Positions 37,643 to 47,263 of a DNA stretch of 64,000 nucleotides are shown piece after piece (the first letter of the stretch is position 1; the number at the start of each line of letters is the position of its first letter). The stretch covers positions 1 through 64,000 of the forward strand of contig JAJRVQ010000126.1 in NCBI GenBank assembly GCA_024277255.1, given 5' to 3'. Below the pieces are notes generated by a model that saw only the letters and a list, made by a program, of their open reading frames with translations, had not been told where the DNA came from and made no database searches. The stretch is from Acidobacteriota bacterium. GTDB taxonomy: Bacteria; Acidobacteriota; Thermoanaerobaculia; Multivoradales; SZUA-115. The position numbers and the translations under genes are program-made.

Positions 37643-37709
37643 TGACCCCTTCGTTCGCACGCGCGCCGCATGTCGAGTTTGAACCTCGAATCAAACCTCC
37701 CCGGCGCAC

Positions 37710-38555
37710 GTGACCGAGCGACAGACAGCCTGGCTGCTAATCGTCCTGCTGGTGGGCCAGTTCATCCTGGTCGCCTCCCAGGTCACGGCCGGTGACTCTC
37801 AGCGCTCACAACTTGCCGCTTTCGGCCTCCGACTGACGGCGCCCTTGGCACGAGCGGCTCACGGTGGCATCGGCTCGGTGAGCGATCTCAGCGATCACTT
37901 CCATGGCCGGCGGAGCCTCCTGCGCGAGAACGAGCGACTGCGCCAAGAGGTCGAAGGTCTGCGCCTGGAGTTGACCCGACTGCACGGCCTCGACGAAGAG
38001 GCGGAACGGTTGGCCAAAGCTATCGGGTTCACGCGCCAGCAACGCGGCGACCTGCGCGTCGCCGAGATCGTCTACCTCGACACCACCTCTTGGCTGCGCA
38101 ACATGGTCGTCTACGCCGGTCGCTCCGATCTCGAAGTCAACCAGCCGGTGCTGGCCGCCGACGGCCTCGTCGGCAGGATCGTCCTGGTGAGCGCACCCTA
38201 CGCTCAGATCCAGCTGCTCACCGACGCCGCTGCCAGCGTCTCCGCCATGGTTGAACGCACCCGCCGGCAGGCGCTGGTGCAAGGAACCAACAGTGGCGGG
38301 CTGGAGATGATCTACATGCCGTTGCAGGCCGACGTCCAGGTCGGGGACCTCGTGGCCACGGCCGGAATCGACGGCGTCTACCCGCGCGGAATCCCGATCG
38401 GCACGGTGACCAGTGTCGAGCCCGGAGACGAATTGTTCCATCGGATTCAGCTCAAGCCGGCGGTGAATCTGAACCGGTTGGATCGTGTCTACACGCTGGA
38501 TCGGCCAGCCCTTCCGCCGACCCTGAAGGAGCCACCGCGCCTTGCGAATCCTTAG
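37710..38555 (+). CDS. mreC: rod-shape-determining protein MreC
   Basis: This 281-aa bitopic protein has an N-terminal helix (LLIVLLVGQFILVAS), a coiled coil (LLRENERLRQEVEGLRLEL, about 68-95) and the periplasmic double beta-barrel of MreC. It links MreB to the PBP2-RodA synthase. The GTG at 37710 is the start that fits the family; the ribosome binding site is weak, suggesting coupling to mreB. It overlaps mreD by 14 bases. Confidence 0.93.
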   Translation: MTERQTAWLLIVLLVGQFILVASQVTAGDSQRSQLAAFGLRLTAPLARAAHGGIGSVSDLSDHFHGRRSLLRENERLRQEVEGLRLELTRLHGLDEEAERLAKAIGFTRQQRGDLRVAEIVYLDTTSWLRNMVVYAGRSDLEVNQPVLAADGLVGRIVLVSAPYAQIQLLTDAAASVSAMVERTRRQALVQGTNSGGLEMIYMPLQADVQVGDLVATAGIDGVYPRGIPIGTVTSVEPGDELFHRIQLKPAVNLNRLDRVYTLDRPALPPTLKEPPRLANP

Positions 38556-39054
38556 GTTTCTAGCAGTGCTCGTTGCAGTGGTCTGTTTGCAGCTTCTCGG
38601 CGCCCGCCTCTATCCGAACTTTCCCCGCGCCTTCGACCTGTTCCTGGTCCTCACCGTACTCTGCGCCTTGCGGGGCAACTCCACGGTTGGCCTGCTAGCC
38701 GGTCTGGCCACCGGATTGACCGCCGACGCGCTATCCAGTGGACCCTATGGCCTATTCGGGTTCACCAACACGCTGATCGGTTACTCCACGGCACGGGTGA
38801 GCCAGCGTCTCGTCATCCAGCGTGCATCGCAAGTCTTTCTGCTCACCGCGGCCACCGTCGCGGTGCAACAACTCCTGCTCACCGGTTTCGCCTACCTGTT
38901 GCTCGACAAGGGTGAACTGCCGGACCTGGCCTGGCTGGTGATCAAGGCCGTCACCGGTGGGCTAGTCGCCTTCCTGACCATCGTCCTCACCGCGGCCCTG
39001 CGCCGCACCCGGGAACGGCGCCGTCGAGGCCGCCTGGAGCGGCTGCGACTGTGA
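38542..39054 (+). CDS. mreD: rod-shape-determining protein MreD
   Basis: This 170-aa integral membrane protein has five or six predicted helices and a basic C-terminus (RRTRERRRRGRLERLRL). MreD is poorly conserved, so position counts: it lies between mreC and mrdA and overlaps mreC. It starts with TTG at 38542. It belongs to the elongasome and is thought to modulate MreC's effect on PBP2. Confidence 0.9.
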   Translation: MRILRFLAVLVAVVCLQLLGARLYPNFPRAFDLFLVLTVLCALRGNSTVGLLAGLATGLTADALSSGPYGLFGFTNTLIGYSTARVSQRLVIQRASQVFLLTAATVAVQQLLLTGFAYLLLDKGELPDLAWLVIKAVTGGLVAFLTIVLTAALRRTRERRRRGRLERLRL

Positions 39055-39118
39055 TCACACACCCCGTATCCGCACCCGAGCAGCGCTCCACCGGCAATAC
39101 CGGTGATAATCGGCAAAC

Positions 39119-40936
39119 ATGATGAACGTTCGGGAACATCTCGACGACCTCCTGCGCCGGGTCCGTCTGCTGCTCGGCCTCTTCTACCTGCTGCTGATGG
39201 TGGTCGCCGGAGGCTTCTGGTTCGTCCAGGTCGCCCAGGGCACCTACTATCGCGAACTGGCGGAAAACAACCGGCTGCGCAAACGGCCGATCCGAGCGCC
39301 GCGTGGCCTGATCTCGGATCGCAACGGCCGGTTGCTAGTGGAGAACATTCCGAGCTACGACCTTCTGCTGGACCGCAGCCGTAGTGCCGACATCACGGCC
39401 AGTTTGGCCTTCGCCGCCGGGGTTCTCGAGCAGCCGGTCGACGAGCTGGCCGCGACCCTGGAACGCAGTCGCAACCAACCGGCCTTCAAACCGGTTCCTC
39501 TGTCCAGCGATCTGACTCTCGCCGATGTCGCCCGTTTCCAGGTCGAGAGCCTGGAGCATCCCGAGTTCGAAATCGCCGTGCGTCACCTACGCCTCTATCG
39601 TCACGGCAGCCAAACTGCGCACGCGCTGGGCTATCTGGGCGAGGTCAGCGAGAGGGAGTTGGTCGACCATCCACGACGCTACTCCGCCGGCGACCTGCTG
39701 GGCCGCAAAGGTATCGAACGCACCTATGACGATCAGCTGCGCGGCACCGACGGCGAACGGGTCGTCGTGGTCGACAGTCGCGGCAAGCCGCTCGACGAAC
39801 GCGATCAACGGCCGGCGCAGCCCGGTGCCAGCCTCTCGGTCTCGATCGATCTCGATCTGCAGCAAACGGCACAGCGGCTCATCGGCGACCGCGTCGGAGT
39901 GGTCTTGGCACTGGAGCCAAAGAGCGGCCAGATTCTCGCTCTGGTCTCTTCGCCTTCCTACAATCCCAACCTCTTCGCCCGGCGCATGGACTCGCAACAA
40001 TGGCGCAAGCTGATCGAAGACCCCTTTCACCCGCTACAGAACCGGGCGGTGCAGAGCGGCTACTCGCCCGGCTCGATCTTCAAGATCGTCCTAGCCGTCG
40101 CCGGCCTGACGGAAAATGTCATCGACGAGTCGGACACGGTCTTCTGCGGCGGCGCGGTGAAACTCTACAACCGGCGCTTTCGCTGCTGGAAATCGGGTGG
40201 GCACGGCTGGGTAAACCTCCGTGGAGCGCTCAAGTACTCCTGCGACATTTACTTCTACCAGCTGGGCCAGAAGTTGGGTATCGAGCGGATTGCCGACTAT
40301 GCCCGCCGCTTCGGGCTCGGCCGTACCACCGGCATCGATCTCGGCGACGAGAAATCCGGTCTGGTTCCCGACGCCAACTGGAGCCGTCGGGTACGCAAGC
40401 AACCCTGGTACCCGGGTGAGACGATCTCGGTGGCGATCGGTCAGGGACCGCTGGTGACCACACCGCTGCAGATCGCGGCGATGGTGGCCGGGGTTGCCAA
40501 CGGCGGTTGGCTACCCACCCCCCGCCTGGCGCTCACTCCGAGAGCCCCCGCCAACGCCAGAGCTGCCGCACCGCAGGCGATCGGCGTCAACCCGAAGGCG
40601 CTCGACGTGGTGCGCGAGGCGCTACGGGCGGTGGTCAACGAGACCGGCGGCACCGGTCAAGGCGCTTTTCTGCCGCAAGTGCAGATTGCCGGCAAGACCG
40701 GTACTGTGCAGGTAGTGACCCAGAAGACCTGGACCAAGAACGAAGATCTGCCTTTCGAACTGCGCGATCACGCCTGGTTTGTCTCCTTCGCTCCCGCCGA
40801 CGATCCCGAGCTGGTGATCGTCGTTTTTCTCGGACATGGCGGCGCCGGCTCGAAAACGGCCGCCCCCGTCGCCAAGGGCCTGTATGAGCATTACTTCCGC
40901 AACACTGAGTTCCGTGACCTCGGTTTCGGTGGCTAG
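39119..40936 (+). CDS. mrdA: penicillin-binding protein 2, elongation transpeptidase
   Basis: This 605-aa class B PBP has one N-terminal helix (LLGLFYLLLMVVAGGFWF), a pedestal dimerisation domain and a transpeptidase domain. The active-site motifs are SIFK in SPGSIFK (catalytic Ser), SCD (in KYSCDIYFY) and KTG (in AGKTGTVQ). It crosslinks new peptidoglycan in side-wall growth with RodA. The start could be either of two adjacent ATG codons. It overlaps the 5' end of rodA. Confidence 0.95.
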   Translation: MMNVREHLDDLLRRVRLLLGLFYLLLMVVAGGFWFVQVAQGTYYRELAENNRLRKRPIRAPRGLISDRNGRLLVENIPSYDLLLDRSRSADITASLAFAAGVLEQPVDELAATLERSRNQPAFKPVPLSSDLTLADVARFQVESLEHPEFEIAVRHLRLYRHGSQTAHALGYLGEVSERELVDHPRRYSAGDLLGRKGIERTYDDQLRGTDGERVVVVDSRGKPLDERDQRPAQPGASLSVSIDLDLQQTAQRLIGDRVGVVLALEPKSGQILALVSSPSYNPNLFARRMDSQQWRKLIEDPFHPLQNRAVQSGYSPGSIFKIVLAVAGLTENVIDESDTVFCGGAVKLYNRRFRCWKSGGHGWVNLRGALKYSCDIYFYQLGQKLGIERIADYARRFGLGRTTGIDLGDEKSGLVPDANWSRRVRKQPWYPGETISVAIGQGPLVTTPLQIAAMVAGVANGGWLPTPRLALTPRAPANARAAAPQAIGVNPKALDVVREALRAVVNETGGTGQGAFLPQVQIAGKTGTVQVVTQKTWTKNEDLPFELRDHAWFVSFAPADDPELVIVVFLGHGGAGSKTAAPVAKGLYEHYFRNTEFRDLGFGG

Positions 40937-42026
40937 ACCTCACCTGCGCCACTTCGCTTCGGTGCGATGGGGTCTGGTGGTGTCCGCTCTGCTGCTGTCG
41001 CTGATCGGGTTGGCCACCGTGCATAGTGCCACCGCCGAACTCTCGGTCAACGTGCTACCGAGGCAACTGCTGTGGATCGGACTCGGTTTGGTGGTCATGT
41101 TGATCGCCTTTAGCGTCGACTACCACGCGGTGCTCGACTTTTCGCTGATCTTGTACGGGCTGGGAATCGCCTCGTTGTTGCTGGTTCTATTCTTCGGCGA
41201 GAAGATCGGAGGCGCGCGCAGCTGGATTGGCATCGGCTCGTTCGGGGGCCAACCCGCCGAGCTGATGAAACCGGCGGTGGCACTGATGTTGGCGCGCTAC
41301 CTGGCCACCGCCGAACGACGCTATCTCGGTCCACTGCAAGTCGCAGCTGCCGGGATGATCGTCGCTCTTCCGATCTTTCTTGTCGCGCTGGAACCCGACT
41401 ACGGCAGCGCCGCCATGTTCTTGCCCATCCTCATGGCCACCTTGCTGATCGCCGGGGTGCGCTGGCGTACGCTCGCCGCCTTCGCTCCGGCAGTGATCTT
41501 GCTGCTGACCGCGATCTTCTTCTTCGGCCTCCACGACTACCAGCGACAGCGAATCCTCACCTTCGCCTCACCCGGCAGCGACCATCTCGGCGCCGGCTAC
41601 CAAGTACATCAAAGCAAGATCGCCGTCGGCTCGGGTGAGCTGCTCGGTCGCGGCTACATGCAGGGAACGCAGAGTCAGTTGCGCTTCTTGCCCGAGCGCC
41701 ACACCGACTTCGTCTTCGCGGTGCTGGCCGAAGAGTGGGGGTTCGTTGGCGTCCTTACCGTCCTGGGTCTTTACGCGTTCTACTTTGCCAACGGAGCGCA
41801 GGTGGCGATGCGAGCCCGCGACCGTGCGGGGGTGTTGGTGGTGGTCGGCCTGCTCTCGCTTTCCGCCTTCCATGTCTTGTACAACACGGCGATGGTGGTA
41901 GGAATGCTGCCCATCACGGGCATTCCGCTGCCCTTCTTGTCGTACGGCGGCTCGTTCACTCTGGTCAACTTCCTGGCAACCGGGCTCATCCTGGGTGTCG
42001 ATCTACGAAGGCACGTCAACCGATGA
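40884..42026 (+). CDS. rodA: peptidoglycan glycosyltransferase RodA
   Basis: This SEDS-family polymerase has about ten helices and the hallmark segments HSATAELS..., ARSWIGIGSFGGQPAELMKP, ALEPDYGSAAMF, RFLPERHTDFVFAVLAEEWG and GIPLPFLSYGGS. Partnered with PBP2, it polymerises lipid II during elongation. Start is uncertain: the ATG at 40884 lies inside mrdA; later GTG codons near 40908-40926 would also fit the family. It ends three codons before the RNase G start. Confidence 0.94.
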   Translation: MSITSATLSSVTSVSVARPHLRHFASVRWGLVVSALLLSLIGLATVHSATAELSVNVLPRQLLWIGLGLVVMLIAFSVDYHAVLDFSLILYGLGIASLLLVLFFGEKIGGARSWIGIGSFGGQPAELMKPAVALMLARYLATAERRYLGPLQVAAAGMIVALPIFLVALEPDYGSAAMFLPILMATLLIAGVRWRTLAAFAPAVILLLTAIFFFGLHDYQRQRILTFASPGSDHLGAGYQVHQSKIAVGSGELLGRGYMQGTQSQLRFLPERHTDFVFAVLAEEWGFVGVLTVLGLYAFYFANGAQVAMRARDRAGVLVVVGLLSLSAFHVLYNTAMVVGMLPITGIPLPFLSYGGSFTLVNFLATGLILGVDLRRHVNR

Positions 42027-42036
42027 AGTTCCCCTC

Positions 42037-43584
42037 ATGAGCTCGAAGATGTTCATCGAAAGCGATTCCCACCAGACGGGCATCGCCGTACTCGAAGAGG
42101 ATCGCCTTACCGAGGTGTTCATCGAACGCCATCGGGCACGCTCCATCGTCGGCAACCTGTACAAGGGCCGGGTGACGCGCGTGCTGCCCGGAATGCAGGC
42201 GGCGTTCGTCGACATCGGCCTGGAGCGCGACGCATTTCTCTACGTCACCGACGTCGGCGAGATCGCCGAGGCGCTGCACGAGGGAGAGGCCGGCGATGAC
42301 TCTATTCGCTCCGCCAAAGCGCTCGCCTCCGAGCCTTCCGAGGGCGACGACGAGGAGGGGCCGCAGCCCACCATCGACGAGCTGCTCAAACAGGGGCAGC
42401 ACCTGCTGGTGCAGGTGGTCAAAGCGCCGCTCTCCAACAAAGGCGCCCGCATCACCACCCATGTCACCCTGCCCGGCCGTTACCTGGTCCTGCTGCCCAC
42501 GGTGCGCCACTTCGGCGTCTCTCGTCGCATCGAGGATGAGGAGGAACGCGAGCGCTTGTTGCGTTCACTCGAGGAAATCGCACCGGCCTCCGGAGGGTTG
42601 ATCGTGCGCACCGTCGGCGAAGGCAAGGGGCGGGAAGAATTCGAAGCCGACCTCGTCCACTTGAGCGAGCTGTGGTCGCGCATCCGCGACCGCGCCGCCC
42701 GTGTCTCGCCGCCGACTCTGGTGCACAGCGACTACGACTTGGCACTGCGGGTGGTTCGCGACCTGTTCAACCCTGAGTTCAGCGTCCTGATGGTCGACGG
42801 TGAGGTGACCTACACCCGCATCGTCGAGTTCCTCGATCAGGTGCAGCCCTCCCTGGTCGGGCGAGTCAAGATGCACCGCGGCGACGGCACTCTCTTCGAC
42901 CGCTTTGGCATTCAGGATCAGATCGAAGCGGCACTCAAGAGCAAAGTGTGGCTCAAGTCCGGCGGCTACCTGGTGATCAACCAGACCGAGGCACTGGTAG
43001 CGGTCGACGTCAACACCGGGCGCTACGTCGGTCGAGACAACCTCGAAGACACGGTGCTCAAGATCAACCTCGAAGCGGTCAAAGAGGTGGTGCGCCAGAT
43101 CCGCCTACGCGACCTCGGCGGCATCATCGTCATCGATCTCATCGACATGGTGGACGAGGAACACCGCCAGGAGGTTTCCGCGGCACTGGAGGCCGAACTG
43201 GCCAAGGACCGATCCAAGAACAAGGTCCTCAACATCTCCGAGTTCGGCCTGGTGGAAATCACCCGCAAGCGCAGCCGCACCAACCTGGAACGGCTCCTCA
43301 CCCAGCCGTGCAGCTACTGTGGAGGCAGCGGCCGCATCAAGTCCCTTTCCACCATCTGCCTCGCCCTACGGCGCGAAGTACTGCGCATCCACGGCGAACC
43401 CACGCGCTGGGACAGTGCCCACCGCCCCGACATTCTGGTGCGGGTTCACCCCGAAGTCTCCCAGGCCCTACAACACGAAGAGCGCAGCATCCTCGACGAA
43501 CTTGAAGAGACGCTAGGAATCACCATCCTGGTGCAGAGCGACCCCGACCTGCATCAGGAGCGGTTCGATGTGACCGAAGTGTAA
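42037..43584 (+). CDS. rng: ribonuclease G (RNase E/G family)
   Basis: This 515-aa endoribonuclease processes 16S rRNA and mRNA. It has an N-terminal S1-like domain (GNLYKGRVTRVLPGMQAAFVD), split by an acidic insert (EGDDEEGPQ). The DNase I-like catalytic part has metal ligands in VAVDVNTG and VIDLIDMVDEEH, and the Zn-link is CSYCGGSG. It lacks the long C-terminal scaffold of RNase E. The ATG at 42037 fits homologues. It follows rodA as in many bacteria. Confidence 0.94.
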   Translation: MSSKMFIESDSHQTGIAVLEEDRLTEVFIERHRARSIVGNLYKGRVTRVLPGMQAAFVDIGLERDAFLYVTDVGEIAEALHEGEAGDDSIRSAKALASEPSEGDDEEGPQPTIDELLKQGQHLLVQVVKAPLSNKGARITTHVTLPGRYLVLLPTVRHFGVSRRIEDEEERERLLRSLEEIAPASGGLIVRTVGEGKGREEFEADLVHLSELWSRIRDRAARVSPPTLVHSDYDLALRVVRDLFNPEFSVLMVDGEVTYTRIVEFLDQVQPSLVGRVKMHRGDGTLFDRFGIQDQIEAALKSKVWLKSGGYLVINQTEALVAVDVNTGRYVGRDNLEDTVLKINLEAVKEVVRQIRLRDLGGIIVIDLIDMVDEEHRQEVSAALEAELAKDRSKNKVLNISEFGLVEITRKRSRTNLERLLTQPCSYCGGSGRIKSLSTICLALRREVLRIHGEPTRWDSAHRPDILVRVHPEVSQALQHEERSILDELEETLGITILVQSDPDLHQERFDVTEV

Positions 43585-43629
43585 GGCTGCATCGACCCTC
43601 GAGGTGTTGCGAGTTTCTTCCACCGCACG

Positions 43630-45744
43630 CTAGCTATGGGCGCGCGCCCGCAGCTCGGCAAGCTGCTGTTTCCTCTCGGCGATCTTCGCCAAGAGATCCT
43701 TCTTGACCTCCTCTACTTCCTGGGGCGCTCGGTACTTCTCGCCGACCAGTTCCTTGAGCGCTACGAGCAAAGGCTCCATGGCTCGTGCCGCGGCGGTGCC
43801 GGACAGGATGGTCAATACTCGACCTGCCTGCCCGTCAGCCGCAGCGTCGACAAGAATGGACAGGAACACAACTGATTCGATCTCCACAAGAGCTTCATCG
43901 TCCACCACCGAACCGAGCTGTTCCAGTGCTGCTGTCCAGCGACCCGCCAGGCCGTAGACCCATGCCAGAGTGAGTCGATGATTCCTCTCCGCAGGTTCGA
44001 GGGCAACCGCCTTTTCAGAGGTCTCGATGGCCTCCTCTAGATGGTTCAGGTCCACATCTACAAGGAGACTCGCTTTAGCGTTCAGCGCCGAGGCTAGTGC
44101 ACTTCGTTGGTGTCGATCCTCGGTCCCCGACAATCGCTCTATCACTTCGTCGTAGGTTTCGAGAGCCTCTCGCTTGCGACCGAGTCTCTGTAGACCTAGA
44201 GCCCGCAATACCAAAGCCTCAGCCACCGAAGCGACGGTCCTTGAATCCTCAGCGTCCAAGAACAGTCTCACCACTTCGCCGCTAGTCACGACTGGCAACT
44301 CGAAATCATCGTCAAAATAGGAGCTGATCATCGAAAAAGCCTGCTTCATCGTCATGCTGAGGGAGTTCTCATCCTGATCCCACGCGGACTCTTGCTCACG
44401 CGAGATGAATTCGCGTACCTCCGGCAAGGCAAGAAAGGCAGGCGGAGTCGCATCGAGCGCACGCTCCCGGATCTCGTCGGGCATTTCCGTGTTGATCAGT
44501 TCTCGATAGCCCTCGATGAATCTCAACCTACTCCGCAACTCGGATGCACACGCCGCCTCGGCCAACGAGCGCGCCAGGTTATCTTCGCCATACAGAGGCA
44601 CCATGAAACGCACGAAGGCGCGCATGCGATCGGCCTCGGAGCCAGAGAGGCGCATCAGGTAGTAGATGCTGTAGATCCGTTCGGCAACCTGGTACAGCTT
44701 GCCGCGACCCTCTTTGCCGCGCTCCACCACCACGCCTCGATTGACCAGACTCTTGAGTACCGCGCTCGTCGTGTTGGAGGTCAGCCGGCAGCGCTCGCCC
44801 ACCCGGCGAGCGGACGAGGGTTCCCATAGCTTGGCGAGATTGACGAAGACCCGGCGTTCCTGGGGCGGGAGGGCGTCGATGTTGCTTTTCAAGAACGGCG
44901 TGTGGTCGTCGATCAGTTCGGCCAGATTGTCCATCAGCTCTTGGAGGGGTCGCTCGGGAGCGAAGGTGGCGAGGATCGCCAGCAGCCGGGGGTTACCCCC
45001 GGTGAGGATCTCCATCGGCCGGATTCGCTGATCTACGAGGTTCTGCCCGGAAACGGCTTCCCAAAGCTCTCGACAACCATCGGTGGAGAGAGGTCTGAGT
45101 TCCAATTCACGGAAGAGTTCGTAGGCAGCGAAGGCCGGCTGTGCGATCTGGGCGAAACGTGTTGTGGCCGTCAGCACCAACATGATCTCGGGCCGGTTGA
45201 GCAGCGTCTTGCGCAAGTCCCAGTCCGCGTCCTTGGCGAATTGCTCGCCGAGGAGCATCTGGAGATTCTCGATCACGACCAGCAGCCGCTTGCCTTGCTC
45301 GCTGGAAAACTCGATCAAGGCGCCTAGAGTTCCAGCCCGCAACCGATCCTCATCCGTTTCTTTGATCAGCCTCCGATACCGTTCATTCCAGCGGTCGAAG
45401 TCACCGCCCTCTTCTCGTAACTGGTCGGCGAGGCTTCTGAGCACCGCTAGCCAGATCTCGCCTTCCGTTCCCGCATCGTAAATCTCCTCGGGAGCCACGA
45501 TCGGGTACCAGCGGTCCTTCAGCTCCGGGTCGCAGCGAACCCAGAGGCCGAGCCGTCGAACCAACATCGTCTTGCCCATTCCGCGCAGGCCGATGACCAG
45601 TGCGTGCTGGTTTACCTCTCCTCGGTTGTCGCGGATGAGGTTGGCGAGGATCTGGAGTTCCGCCGTTCGGACGACAAAGGCCTCTTCCAGTTCCGCATCC
45701 GTCCGTAAGGCCGGATTGTGCTTGATGAGGCGCGACGCAGCCAT
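43630..45744 (-). CDS. STAND-like ATPase with winged helix and TPR tail
   Basis: This 704-aa protein has an AAA_16-type P-loop domain (Walker A GLRGMGKTM about residues 52-60; Walker B-like LLVVIENLQ with Glu/Asn after the strand), a winged-helix region (about 310-360: SNTTSAVLKSLVNRGVVVER) and a C-terminal helical TPR-like region (about 500-690). This is the layout of signal-transducing STAND NTPases, some of which act in defense or regulation. It begins six bases after the second ATPase gene, so the two are surely co-expressed. Target unknown. Confidence 0.75.
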   Translation of the reverse strand: MAASRLIKHNPALRTDAELEEAFVVRTAELQILANLIRDNRGEVNQHALVIGLRGMGKTMLVRRLGLWVRCDPELKDRWYPIVAPEEIYDAGTEGEIWLAVLRSLADQLREEGGDFDRWNERYRRLIKETDEDRLRAGTLGALIEFSSEQGKRLLVVIENLQMLLGEQFAKDADWDLRKTLLNRPEIMLVLTATTRFAQIAQPAFAAYELFRELELRPLSTDGCRELWEAVSGQNLVDQRIRPMEILTGGNPRLLAILATFAPERPLQELMDNLAELIDDHTPFLKSNIDALPPQERRVFVNLAKLWEPSSARRVGERCRLTSNTTSAVLKSLVNRGVVVERGKEGRGKLYQVAERIYSIYYLMRLSGSEADRMRAFVRFMVPLYGEDNLARSLAEAACASELRSRLRFIEGYRELINTEMPDEIRERALDATPPAFLALPEVREFISREQESAWDQDENSLSMTMKQAFSMISSYFDDDFELPVVTSGEVVRLFLDAEDSRTVASVAEALVLRALGLQRLGRKREALETYDEVIERLSGTEDRHQRSALASALNAKASLLVDVDLNHLEEAIETSEKAVALEPAERNHRLTLAWVYGLAGRWTAALEQLGSVVDDEALVEIESVVFLSILVDAAADGQAGRVLTILSGTAAARAMEPLLVALKELVGEKYRAPQEVEEVKKDLLAKIAERKQQLAELRARAHS

Positions 45745-45750
45745 GGTTGG

Positions 45751-46998
45751 CTAAGCCTCCGAACCGGCCGGTATATAGCCGGTACCGAACCGGCTGCGCC
45801 ACCAGTCGCGAATCAAGGGTGAGACAAAGACCCAATCGCCCGCGTCGCCGGTCTTTTCGAGATAGCCGTCGTGATCGAGGACACGCAGCACATCGCGGAG
45901 CGCCTTCACCGGCTCTTCGAGTTGGTGGGAGGCGACACACAGCTGGGCTGCATTCCAAGTCAATCGACCGACCACCGCCGCCTCGGTCAAGAGAGCGAGT
46001 GCCAGATCCACCGTAGACTCCTCGAGAACCCGTAACAGCCGTTCTTCGTAGTCCGCCAACTCGGCGTGGCCCCGTGTGCTGAGCATATGCGTAGTCCACA
46101 CCCGCTCCACGTCCAGGGCGGAGGGCGTTTCCGTTCGGCGCATCCGGCACTCGTCCATGACGTGTCCGAAGTACATCTGGAGATGATGCGGAACGAAATG
46201 CACCAGCTTGTCCAGCAGTGCCCTTCGGCTCTCCTCTGGCCATGGCTGTCCCTCGGATGCCGCCAGACCTCGGAGGCAAGCATCCGCGGTTTCCCTGGTC
46301 CAGGGTGGGAGGTGGAAGGGGCGCAGATGGCCCACGGTAAAACTCAGGTTGTGTCGGGCCAGAATCGGTTCGAGACCGATGGAGCCGCAGATGATCCAGC
46401 GGATCTTCTCCGGATGGGCGGTGAGCGTCGCTCGCAGCCAAGAGAGGAAGATCTCAGCCTCGGCCCGATTCTTTGATGCTTCGCCGGTTCCCGTGACCAG
46501 ACGGTTCAGCATGACCGGCAACTCGTCGAGGCAAATCGCGATCGGCCGATCCGCCTCGGCAAGGCTCTGCACGATCTTCCTGGCCTTGGCCTTCCAGTCT
46601 CCGGCGATGCCCTCGCGGAAACGCAGCTCGAGGATCTCGACGGAACCAACACTCTCCACCGTGTCCCGGAAACCGGTCCAGATGGCCGCAAAGGCCTCCT
46701 TGACCTTCAAGGCCAACCGCTTGTGGGGCTGTACCGCCAGAGATAGTGCCACGATGACATCCTCAGGCGACCTGCAATCCTGCACATCGACGAAGACCGG
46801 GTAGTCCTTGTCCCGTTCGTCCATCCGGCGGAAGGTCTCGCGGACCAGACTGGTTTTGCCGATTCTGCGCGGCGCCACCAGAAGGATATTGTTCTTCTCG
46901 TCGAGAAGCTGCGTAAGCCGCTCGACTTCGGCATCACGGTTGAAGAACTCTGCTCCGATCACCCACGGGCCGAACTTGTTGGGGAGCTTCCTATCCAC
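45751..46998 (-). CDS. archaeal-type AAA ATPase, partner of the STAND-like ATPase
   Basis: This 415-aa protein has an ATPase domain (Walker A APRRIGKTSLV, Walker B IAICLDELPVML) and C-terminal winged-helix-like part. The family is common in archaea and often linked to mobile elements or toxin-like roles. The GTG at 46998 is chosen because GGAGG lies four bases before it; a longer reading would cover the operator repeats upstream. It and the following STAND-like gene form a two-ATPase operon under the inverted repeat at 47037-47058. Confidence 0.75.
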   Translation of the reverse strand: MDRKLPNKFGPWVIGAEFFNRDAEVERLTQLLDEKNNILLVAPRRIGKTSLVRETFRRMDERDKDYPVFVDVQDCRSPEDVIVALSLAVQPHKRLALKVKEAFAAIWTGFRDTVESVGSVEILELRFREGIAGDWKAKARKIVQSLAEADRPIAICLDELPVMLNRLVTGTGEASKNRAEAEIFLSWLRATLTAHPEKIRWIICGSIGLEPILARHNLSFTVGHLRPFHLPPWTRETADACLRGLAASEGQPWPEESRRALLDKLVHFVPHHLQMYFGHVMDECRMRRTETPSALDVERVWTTHMLSTRGHAELADYEERLLRVLEESTVDLALALLTEAAVVGRLTWNAAQLCVASHQLEEPVKALRDVLRVLDHDGYLEKTGDAGDWVFVSPLIRDWWRSRFGTGYIPAGSEA

Positions 46999-47022
46999 TC
47001 TGCCTCCTACCAGGGCCGGCAC

Positions 47023-47155
47023 TGCCAAGAGAATCATTGCCAAGAGTTTTCTTGGCAAGAGATCTCTAGCGTAGGGCTTAGTCGAAGGGCTGTCAAGTGG
47101 TCCGGGGCAGCCAAGACTCAGCCGGAGACGTCTGGTCTCAACTCTCATGCCAAGA
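47023..47155 (-). promoter_or_regulatory. operator-like cluster upstream of the ATPase pair
   Basis: The octamer TGCCAAGA occurs at 47023-47030, 47038-47045 and 47148-47155, with an inverted copy at 47050-47057. The central pair forms perfect nine-base arms (47037-47045 and 47050-47058) around a four-base spacer. A possible -35 (TTGCCA on the minus strand) overlaps it. The cluster sits about 40 bases before the ATPase start, consistent with repressor control. Confidence 0.6.
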
Positions 47156-47263
47156 AGTCACCTGACTTGCTCAACGGTATGAATGAACGGTTTGTGGCCA
47201 ACACTGGGCAGGAAGAGGCGCTACTCGGTGATAACTTGCGAGCGGTCTTGGACCCGTAACGCC

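Noticed and set aside
46999-47148. Repeated TGCCAAGA sites as a CRISPR or integration array
   Set aside because: Only four short copies with irregular spacing and one inverted; operator sites fit better.
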